In this document: one piece after another, positions 31,181-37,544 of the stretch
Layout: the number at the start of each line of letters is the position of its first letter
Numbering within the stretch: position 1 is the stretch's first letter
Source of the DNA: Solimonas sp040377605
GTDB lineage: Bacteria; Pseudomonadota; Gammaproteobacteria; Nevskiales; Nevskiaceae
Direction: 5' to 3'
NCBI GenBank assembly: GCA_040377605.1
Contig: JBEIOK010000012.1
Span: 1 to 37,544, forward strand
DNA length: 37,544 bases
Translations under genes and position numbers: made by a program
Notes under the pieces: model-generated
The model's input: the letters and a program-made list of their open reading frames with translations, nothing else
The model's database searches: none
What the model was told of the DNA's origin: nothing

Positions 31181-34020
31181 CAGACGAAGCTCCGCAGTTC
31201 GCCGGGCCCGTCAACGTTGGTCACACAACGTCCGCACAGCGTGGGGTGATGGGAATGCACACCGACATCGGCACGCTGATGCCAGCAACGATCGCATTTG
31301 GCGTGGGGAGATGACGCCGCGCGAATCCACAGCAGCGTACCTCCGTCCAGGGTCATCTCGCGTGCCTCGGCGGGCCGGCGATCGGCCGACTCCACCTGCG
31401 CAGAAGAGGTGATGAACCAGAACCGCAGCTCCTCGCCCACAGCGTCCAGCAGAGGTTTCAGCGCGTCGTCGGCATAAAGCGTTACATCTGCGTTGAGGCC
31501 GGAGCCGATCTCGCCTTTGACACGCAACTCCTCCAGCACCTTCTTGACGGCCTCTCGGGCAGCCATCAGCCGCGACCAGTCCAGGTCGTCCGCTCGGACC
31601 GGCGGAAACACATGCCAGCGCTGCGCAAACACCGATTCGCGACGATCACCCGGCAGCATCTGCCAGATCTCGTCGGCGGTGAACGACAGGATCGGCGCGA
31701 TCCAGCGCACGAACGCCTCGGCGATCTGCAGCAGCGCGGTCTGCGCCGAGCGTCGAGCCAGCGAGGCCCGCGGCAAGGTGTACAGGCGATCCTTGAGAAT
31801 GTCGAGATACAGGCCGCCAAGGTCGTTGACGCAGTAGTTGTGCAGCTTGTGGTACACCAGATGGAACTGGCGGTCTGCGTAGGCTTGCCGCAGATCCTCT
31901 TGCAGACGCGCCGCCTGCGCAATCGCCCAGCGGTCAACGGCCACCAGCTGATCCGGCGCGACGCACTGCGCGACGTCAAAATCCTTGAGGCTGCCCAGCA
32001 GATAGCGCGCCGTATTGCGAATGCGGCGATAGGCGTCCGCCATGCGCGCCAGCAACTGGTCGGAGATCGCGATCTCGCCGGAGTAATCGGATGCCGCGAC
32101 CCAGAGGCGCAGGACGTCGGCACCGAGGGTCTTGGTCACCTGCTGCGGCGCCACCACGTTACCGAGGGACTTCGACATCTTGCGTCCCTGTTCATCCACG
32201 GTGAAGCCATGCGTCAGCACGGCCTTGTAGGGCGCCCTGCCCCGCATCGCCACGCTGGTCAACAACGACGACTGGAACCAGCCGCGGTGCTGATCGGAGC
32301 CCTCGAGGTAGAGATCGGCCTGCGGGGGAATGCCGTCCTGCAGCGCCTGCGGATAGGCTGACTTGAACGAGCACTGATGAACGACACCGGAGTCGAACCA
32401 GACGTCGAGCGTATCGGTACATTTCTCATAGCGCGTTTCGTCCACACCCCACTCGGATGGGCTGGAGCCGAACCAGGCTTCAAGCCCTTCGGCGTCGACT
32501 CGATCGGCAATGCGGCGCAGGAGCTCCGCCGTCTGCGGATGCGGCGTCTGCTGCTCGCGATCGACGAATAGCGCCAGCGGTACGCCCCAATAGCGCTGGC
32601 GCGAGATGCACCAGTCCGGACGGCCCGCCACCATTTCACGAATGCGATTCTCGCCCCAGTCCGGAATCCAGTCGGTGGCGGCGATAGCCGACAGCGCATC
32701 AGTCCGCAAACCCTTGACGTCCATGCTGATGAACCACTGCGGTGTCGCGCGGAAGATCAGCGGCGTCTTGTGCCGCCAGCAGTGCGGATAGCTGTGCGTG
32801 AACTTGTTCAGATGCAGCAGCGCACCGGACTCCTGCAGCGCCGCCAGGATCGGCTCTTCGGCCTTGCGTACATGCTGTCCCCCGACAATCGGCGTGCTGG
32901 CGATGAACACACCGTTGGCTGCCACCGGATTGTCGACGGGCAATTGGTACAGCCTCCCGACCTGGTAGTCCTCGACGCCATGGGCGGGCGCGGTGTGAAC
33001 CAGCCCGGTGCCCGCGTCGAGCGTGACATGCTCTCCGCAGATGACGGGCACATCTCGACCGGCAAACGGGTGGCGGGCCTGCAGCCCTTCCAGCGCCTCA
33101 CCCTTGAGCGTCGCTAGCACCGTACCCTCGCCGCCCAAGCGTTTGCAGACGGACGCAACCAGTTCCGCTGCCAACACCAGCCGGCGCTCGCCCAGCGCGA
33201 CCAGTGCATAGTCGAGTTCGCGATTGACGCAGATCGCCTGGTTGGCCGGCAGCGTCCACGGCGTCGTGGTCCAGATCACGAAATCGACGGGCAACGCGTC
33301 AGCTACATCAAATAGGGTCGACACCCTTGTGCTGTCGCTCGCACGGAAGGCCACGTCCACGGCACTCGACTGCTTGTCCTCGTACTCGACTTCCGCCTCG
33401 GCCAGCGAGGAGCCGCAATCCAGACACCAGTGCACCGGCTTGAAGCCCCGCACGACGTGTCCGTTGTCGACAATCTGCGCCAGCGCGCGCAGCTGCTCAG
33501 CCTCGAAAGCTGGCTGCATCGTCAGATAGGGATGGTCCCAGTCCGCCAGAATGCCGAGACGCTTGAAGTCTTCCCGCTGGCGCGCGATCTGCTCACCGGC
33601 GTATTCGCGACATTTCTGGCGAAAGGTCCTCGCATCCAGCTTGTCGCCGACCTTTCCGAATTTCTTCTCGACCTGCAATTCGATCGGCAGCCCGTGGCAA
33701 TCCCAGCCCGGTACGAACGGCGCACGGAATCCGTCCAGTCGCGCCGACTTGACGACCATGTCCTTCAGCACCTTGTTGACGGCATGTCCGATGTGAATGT
33801 CGCCGTTGGCATAGGGCGGCCCATCGACCAGCCAGAACCACGGACGATCGGCGGTGGCCTGTTGCACCTGCTGATAGAGCTGATCCTCGTGCCAGCGCGC
33901 GGCCCAATCGGGCTCCCGCTTGGCGAGATTGGCCTGCATCGGAAACGCGGTTTCCGGCAGGTTGATCGTGTGCTTGTAATCCGGCTGATCGTTCACGGTG
34001 GAAAGCGGGCGCCGCGCCAC
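31180..34020 (-). CDS. ileS: Isoleucyl-tRNA synthetase
   Basis: This 946-residue class I synthetase charges tRNA-Ile. It has HIGH at His76-His79 (GDIHIGH), KMSKS at 614-618 and a C-terminal zinc ribbon (CDRCW ... CGRC). The editing domain lies between about 200 and 400, including WTTTPWTLPANQA. Length matches the E. coli type (938). The N-terminal NLPETAFPMQANLAKREP block is canonical. The frame starts with GTG at 34020; another GTG at 33996 is possible and neither has a clear ribosome-binding site. It lies 48 bases after ribF and is coupled to lspA. Confidence 0.97.
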   Translation of the reverse strand: MARRPLSTVNDQPDYKHTINLPETAFPMQANLAKREPDWAARWHEDQLYQQVQQATADRPWFWLVDGPPYANGDIHIGHAVNKVLKDMVVKSARLDGFRAPFVPGWDCHGLPIELQVEKKFGKVGDKLDARTFRQKCREYAGEQIARQREDFKRLGILADWDHPYLTMQPAFEAEQLRALAQIVDNGHVVRGFKPVHWCLDCGSSLAEAEVEYEDKQSSAVDVAFRASDSTRVSTLFDVADALPVDFVIWTTTPWTLPANQAICVNRELDYALVALGERRLVLAAELVASVCKRLGGEGTVLATLKGEALEGLQARHPFAGRDVPVICGEHVTLDAGTGLVHTAPAHGVEDYQVGRLYQLPVDNPVAANGVFIASTPIVGGQHVRKAEEPILAALQESGALLHLNKFTHSYPHCWRHKTPLIFRATPQWFISMDVKGLRTDALSAIAATDWIPDWGENRIREMVAGRPDWCISRQRYWGVPLALFVDREQQTPHPQTAELLRRIADRVDAEGLEAWFGSSPSEWGVDETRYEKCTDTLDVWFDSGVVHQCSFKSAYPQALQDGIPPQADLYLEGSDQHRGWFQSSLLTSVAMRGRAPYKAVLTHGFTVDEQGRKMSKSLGNVVAPQQVTKTLGADVLRLWVAASDYSGEIAISDQLLARMADAYRRIRNTARYLLGSLKDFDVAQCVAPDQLVAVDRWAIAQAARLQEDLRQAYADRQFHLVYHKLHNYCVNDLGGLYLDILKDRLYTLPRASLARRSAQTALLQIAEAFVRWIAPILSFTADEIWQMLPGDRRESVFAQRWHVFPPVRADDLDWSRLMAAREAVKKVLEELRVKGEIGSGLNADVTLYADDALKPLLDAVGEELRFWFITSSAQVESADRRPAEAREMTLDGGTLLWIRAASSPHAKCDRCWHQRADVGVHSHHPTLCGRCVTNVDGPGELRSFV

Positions 34021-34068
34021 GAAGCCGACAGGAGTCGGGTGCGACGCGAGCAGCGGTGGAAAGAGCGG

Positions 34069-35016
34069 CTAATTATCTGTTGCAACGCGGAAAAAGGCCA
34101 TCGCGTCGGCCTTGTCGCGGTGCATCTGGGCCGCCAGCGCATCCACCGATTCGAAGCGCGCTTCCGGTCGCAGAAAGTGTCGCAACCGAACTTCCAGCGT
34201 CTGCCCATACAGATCCGGACTGGCTTCCATCAGATGGGTTTCCAGCAGACACTGACGCAACCCCAGTGTCGGCCGCACCCCTGCGTTGGCCACGCCCCGC
34301 CATTCCGGTGCGCCAACCGCGCCCAGCACCCGCGCCGTCACGGCGTAGACCCCCAGGCGCAGCGCGGGACGTCGTCGCAGCACGATATTGGCGGTCGGCA
34401 TCCCCAGCTTGCGCCCTAGCCGAAGCCCGCCGCGTACGCGCCCGACCACGGTGTAAGGTCGCCCCAGCAGTCGCTCCGCAGTTTCCAGATCCGGTTCGGC
34501 CAACGCACTGCGCACGGCCGTGGAGCTGCAGCGCAGACCCTCGAAGCAGACACCGCCGATCACGTCCACGAAGAAGCCATGCGCTGCCCCCAGACGACGC
34601 AGCAGATCCAGGTCTCCTGAGCGACGGGCGCCAAAACGGAAATCATCGCCGACGACGATGCCACGCAAGCCCAGTTGCGAAACCAGCCCCTGAAGGACGA
34701 ACGGCTCCGCCTCCCACCCTGCAAAGCGGCGGCCGAAGCGCTGCACGATGACCCGATCCAGGCCCCATTCGGCAAACAGCCGCAACTGCCCTCGCAAGGT
34801 GCCGATACGGCCGGGCGCCCCCTCCGGCTGAAAAAACTCGCGGGCCGTCGGGTCAAAGCTCAGTGCCACCGCCTCGGCCCCCAGACGCCTCGCGTGTTCC
34901 CGGGTGGCCCCGATCAGCGCCTGATGACCCCGATGCAGGCCATCGAAGTTGCCAATGGTCAGCACGGTGCCCTCGGCGGGCCGGCCGGCGTTGTAGAGAC
35001 CCCGCACCAAGCGCAT
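34069..35016 (-). CDS. ribF: Bifunctional riboflavin kinase / FAD synthetase
   Basis: This 315-residue enzyme makes FMN and FAD. The N-terminal adenylyltransferase domain shows TIGNFDGLHRGHQALI (nucleotide-binding HxGH-type) and VVGDDFRFGARRSGD, then CSSTAVRSAL. The C-terminal flavokinase domain shows GRVRGGLRLGRKLGMPTANI and GVANAGVRPT. The ATG at 35016 shares a base with the murJ stop (TGATG) and has GGAG before it. A longer frame running into murJ is rejected. Its place between murJ and ileS is widely conserved. Confidence 0.96.
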   Translation of the reverse strand: MRLVRGLYNAGRPAEGTVLTIGNFDGLHRGHQALIGATREHARRLGAEAVALSFDPTAREFFQPEGAPGRIGTLRGQLRLFAEWGLDRVIVQRFGRRFAGWEAEPFVLQGLVSQLGLRGIVVGDDFRFGARRSGDLDLLRRLGAAHGFFVDVIGGVCFEGLRCSSTAVRSALAEPDLETAERLLGRPYTVVGRVRGGLRLGRKLGMPTANIVLRRRPALRLGVYAVTARVLGAVGAPEWRGVANAGVRPTLGLRQCLLETHLMEASPDLYGQTLEVRLRHFLRPEARFESVDALAAQMHRDKADAMAFFRVATDN

Positions 35017-36560
35017 CAGGTTCTCCGGAAATGGCGAGGGCGCAGACCCAGCAGCGCCAGCGCACCGAAATAAGCAGCCACGCCGGCGGCCACGACGATC
35101 AACAGGCGCAGCCCGCGCGCCAGTGCCTCCATCGACAGCCAGGACTGCAGCGGACCGCTGCCCCAGGCGATAACCCCGATCAGCGCGATGGACGCCACCG
35201 CCAGCCGCATCAAAAAGACCGGCCACCCGGGCGCCGGCCGATACACCCCGTCCCGACGCAAGCGCCGCAGCAGCAGCATCGAATTGATCCAGGCCGACGC
35301 TGCCGTCGCAGCCGCCAGCCCCACGTGCGCAGCCGTAAATTCAAAGAACTGCGCCAGCACAAAGAAGCTCAGGCTCAGGGTCATGCCGCAACACAGGGAA
35401 ATGATCGCGTATCGCATCGGCACCCGCGTTTCCTGGCGCGCATAGAAGCCTGGTACCAGCACCTTGACCAGCGAGAAGCCCAGAAACCCGAAGCCATACG
35501 CCCACAACGCATAGGTCGTCATCTGCACGTCCTGCAGACTGAATCGACCATGGCCGAACAAGGTCGCGATCAGCGGCCCGGCAAACAGCACCAACCCCAC
35601 GGTAGCCGGCACGCCGACCACCAGCATCGTCCGCAGGCCCCAGTCCAGGGTTGATGAGAATGAGGTGGGGGACTGGCCCGCATGCTGCGCAGCGAGCGTC
35701 GGCAGGATGACGGTCCCGATCGCAATGCTGAAGATCCCCAGCGGAAACTCCATGAGACGATCCGCGTAATACAGCCAGCTGACCGAACCGTCCCCCAGCA
35801 GGGACGCCAATGCTGCATCGAGCAGCAGACTGACCTGCGCGACGGAGGAGCCGATCATCACGGGAATCATCAGTCCGATGATGCGGCGCACGCGACCATC
35901 GCCCCAGCCCCAGCGCGGTCGTGGCAGCAGCCGGAGGTGCGCCAGCCAGGGGAGCTGGAACGCAAACTGGCATATCCCCGCCACAAACACCGCATACGCG
36001 AGGATCTGCACGGAACCCGGGTCAATAAAGGCCGCGGCGATCAGGCAGATATTGAGCAGCACCGGCGTCACCGCCGGCACCGCAAAGCGGCCGTAGGCAT
36101 TCAGGATGCCGGAGGTCATCGCCGTCAGCGAGATGAACATCAGATACGGAAAGGTCCAGCGCAGCAGCTCGCTACCGAGCGCATGCTTGGCCGGATCCGC
36201 CCCGAATCCGGGCGCAAAGATCCAGACCAGCCATGGGGCCGCCAGGCAGCCGACCAGGGTGATGAGGCCCAGAACACCGGCCAGAGTGCCCATGACCACG
36301 GCGGTCAGTTCCCGGACCGCGGCATGATCCTCGCGCGTACGGGTCTCGGTGAAGACCGGCACGAATGCCTGCGAAAACGCCCCCTCGGCAAACACGCGGC
36401 GGCCGAAGTTGGGGATCTTCAGCGCGATCAGGAAGGCGTCCATCCCCGCACCGGCACCAAACATCGTCGCCAGCAGCACGTCGCGGCCAAAGCCCAGGAC
36501 GCGCGACAGCAGGGTCATCAGACCAACGACGCCGGTGGACTTGAGCAGGGACGCGGACAT
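35016..36560 (-). CDS. murJ: Lipid II flippase MurJ
   Basis: This 514-residue polytopic membrane protein of the MOP superfamily has about 14 predicted helices. The N-terminal LLKSTGVVGLMTLLSRVLGFGRDVLLATMFGAGAGMDAFLIALKIPNFGRRVFAEGAFSQAFVPVF stretch is the classic MurJ signature and includes the conserved arginines of the central cavity. It moves the peptidoglycan precursor lipid II across the inner membrane. It is the first gene of the leftward block and diverges from rpsT across 162 bases; no clear leftward promoter or ribosome-binding site is visible to me. Confidence 0.97.
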   Translation of the reverse strand: MSASLLKSTGVVGLMTLLSRVLGFGRDVLLATMFGAGAGMDAFLIALKIPNFGRRVFAEGAFSQAFVPVFTETRTREDHAAVRELTAVVMGTLAGVLGLITLVGCLAAPWLVWIFAPGFGADPAKHALGSELLRWTFPYLMFISLTAMTSGILNAYGRFAVPAVTPVLLNICLIAAAFIDPGSVQILAYAVFVAGICQFAFQLPWLAHLRLLPRPRWGWGDGRVRRIIGLMIPVMIGSSVAQVSLLLDAALASLLGDGSVSWLYYADRLMEFPLGIFSIAIGTVILPTLAAQHAGQSPTSFSSTLDWGLRTMLVVGVPATVGLVLFAGPLIATLFGHGRFSLQDVQMTTYALWAYGFGFLGFSLVKVLVPGFYARQETRVPMRYAIISLCCGMTLSLSFFVLAQFFEFTAAHVGLAAATAASAWINSMLLLRRLRRDGVYRPAPGWPVFLMRLAVASIALIGVIAWGSGPLQSWLSMEALARGLRLLIVVAAGVAAYFGALALLGLRPRHFRRT

Positions 36561-36652
36561 AGAGGGCCGGAAGTCTAGGGCCTGCCGCCGTTTATTTCAC
36601 CGCATGCCGTCGAAACGCCTGCTTTTTCAGCCGCTTCCGGCCCGGAATCACG

Positions 36653-36681
36653 TTGACAAACCCCTCGCCGATCCCCATACT
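36653..36681 (+). promoter_or_regulatory. Promoter of rpsT
   Basis: A perfect -35 TTGACA (36653-36658) is followed after exactly 17 bp by CATACT (36676-36681, four of six matches to the -10 consensus). It would start transcription about 35 bases before the rpsT start codon. Confidence 0.75.
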
Positions 36682-36722
36682 CCGCCGCCTTCAGAAAGAC
36701 CCGATTCCCTAGGAGTTTCACC

Positions 36723-36986
36723 TTGGCCAACATTGCCAGCGCGAAGAAGCGCGCCCGTCAAGCCGTGAAGCGCCGCGATCGCAATGTCGCGCAGCGCTCG
36801 ATGGTTCGCACGATCATCAAGAAAGTCGTCAAGGCTGTTGAGGCCAAGGACAAGAATGCAGCCGTCGCGGCCTACGCCGAGATGGTACCGGTCGTTGACC
36901 GTTATGCCGTCAAGGGCATCATTCACAAGAACAAGGCGGCGCGCCACAAGGCTCGCCTGGCCGCACACATCAAGGCGCTCGGCTAG
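36723..36986 (+). CDS. rpsT: 30S ribosomal protein S20
   Basis: This 87-residue basic protein binds 16S rRNA in the small subunit. MANIASAKKRARQAVKRRxxNxAxRSxxRT is the standard N-terminus and GIIHKNKAARHKARLAxHIKAL the standard C-terminus. The start codon is TTG, as in E. coli rpsT, preceded by TAGGAG with a spacing of eight bases. It has its own promoter and terminator and diverges from murJ. Confidence 0.97.
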   Translation: MANIASAKKRARQAVKRRDRNVAQRSMVRTIIKKVVKAVEAKDKNAAVAAYAEMVPVVDRYAVKGIIHKNKAARHKARLAAHIKALG

Positions 36987-37010
36987 GTCGCATCGCCGCA
37001 GTAGTTTCTG

Positions 37011-37038
37011 AAAGCGGGCCCTCGTGGCCCGCTTTTTT
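37011..37038 (+). terminator. Rho-independent terminator of rpsT
   Basis: A stem GCGGGCC / GGCCCGC with a CTCGT loop, extended by flanking A-T pairs, is followed by six T residues. It lies 24 bases after the rpsT stop codon. Confidence 0.93.
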
Positions 37039-37100
37039 ATTGTCTCTCCCCCTCCCCGATCTGCAGCGCAGGCGATACCATCGCAGCAGCCCATGGGGCA

Positions 37101-37136
37101 TTTTCTGACACGGCGATGGCCGCTTTTCTGGCACGG
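37101..37136 (+). promoter_or_regulatory. Tandem direct repeat upstream of the TonB-dependent receptor
   Basis: TTTTCTGACACGG (37101-37113) is repeated as TTTTCTGGCACGG (37124-37136), with 12 of 13 bases equal and start points 23 bp apart. It lies 58 bases before the receptor start and may be a paired activator site. The remainder of 37039-37194 shows no gene. Confidence 0.45.
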
Positions 37137-37194
37137 ACGCTGCTTATCAGACCATGCAGGCCATCGGGTCCACGACTATCAGGGGGTTGTAACC

Positions 37195-37544
37195 ATGTCA
37201 TTTGATCGGCAGTCGCCGGGGGGCGTTCTGCGCCTGACGGCTATCGCGGCGCTGGCTGCGACGTCTTCCTTTTCCGTCTCTGCGCAAACCGAACCGGCAG
37301 CGCCGGTCCCGATCGATGGCGACAGCACGACGATCGTCGATACCGTCTCCGTGCAGCCGTTGCGGGCTGCCGCCGCCGACGCAGCCACGCTGGAGGAGAC
37401 CGGCCCGGCCAAACTCGACGCCGTGGAGGTCACGGGATCCCGCCTGAGCCGCGCCGCTCTCGAAGGCGCGCTGCCGGTCACCACGATCTCGCGCGACGAT
37501 ATCCTGGCCACGGGCAAGATCTCGGTTGCCGACGCCCTGCGCGC
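37195..37544 (+). CDS. TonB-dependent receptor (N-terminal part, continues beyond the window)
   Basis: The frame starts with ATG at 37195, preceded by AGGGGG eight bases upstream, and is open to the window end (116 residues visible). It has a signal peptide (core VLRLTAIAALAATSSF, probable cut after VSA near residue 30). An acidic/Thr-rich linker follows, then the start of a plug domain: VEVTGSRLSRAALEGALPVTTISRDDI followed by ATGKISVADALR. These motifs are typical of TonB-dependent outer-membrane receptors of the kind widespread in xanthomonads and Nevskiales. The TonB box is not certain. The substrate cannot be told from this fragment. Confidence 0.85.
   Translation, partial: MSFDRQSPGGVLRLTAIAALAATSSFSVSAQTEPAAPVPIDGDSTTIVDTVSVQPLRAAAADAATLEETGPAKLDAVEVTGSRLSRAALEGALPVTTISRDDILATGKISVADALR

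Overview
The window comes from a high-GC gammaproteobacterial chromosome. The strongest taxonomic clue is the right half. An ileS-lspA-ispH block, ribF, murJ and rpsT sit beside a fimT-pilV-pilW-pilX-pilY1-pilE minor-pilin operon and thiO, an arrangement familiar from Pseudomonas and relatives. The left half has PF10118 ferritin-like proteins, SDRs, an epoxide-hydrolase-like fusion, a FabR-like TetR regulator, a patatin and a DUF1302 outer-membrane protein. Such genes are typical of lipid-, hydrocarbon- or steroid-using Gammaproteobacteria (Nevskiales/Solimonas-like is my guess, low certainty). There is no IS element, CRISPR array, integrase or phage gene.

Layout. (1) 1-2510: the tail of a YheT-like hydrolase, an MDR quinone oxidoreductase, a class I fructose-bisphosphate aldolase with its own terminator, and tRNA-Ser(UGA). 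(2) 2531-10184: a leftward five-gene operon (PF10118 protein, SDR, M24 peptidase-like protein, alpha/beta-hydrolase::SDR fusion, second PF10118 protein). A FabR-like TetR gene diverges from it, followed by a patatin. A perfect 18-bp palindrome lies inside the operon's promoter. (3) 10186-14433: a leftward, overlapping operon encoding a DUF4282 membrane protein, a DUF1302 outer-membrane protein and two paralogous single-pass periplasmic beta-repeat proteins. (4) 14581-16853: a DUF4393 (Abi-alpha-like) protein, DUF445 and a small membrane protein. (5) 16900-20381: a membrane histidine kinase, a short soluble kinase-like protein whose phospho-accepting His is replaced by Arg, and a NarL-type response regulator. 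(6) 20442-20553: tRNA-Thr(CGU) with promoter and terminator. (7) 20739-28732: the minor-pilin/PilY1 operon, preceded by three AlgR/LytTR-like boxes. (8) 28733-36560: a leftward block murJ, ribF, ileS, lspA, ispH, thiO. (9) 36653-37544: rpsT with a UUG start, promoter and terminator, then the start of a TonB-dependent receptor that runs off the window.

How the genes may work together. Region 2 looks like a regulated lipid-modifying pathway: di-iron proteins, an Asp-nucleophile epoxide-hydrolase-type domain and two dehydrogenases under a fatty-acid-type repressor. Region 3 looks like an envelope-spanning assembly. Region 7 builds the priming tip of a type IV pilus. Its PilY1 carries three tandem beta-rich modules that interrupt the von Willebrand A domain, in DNA visibly poorer in GC than its surroundings.
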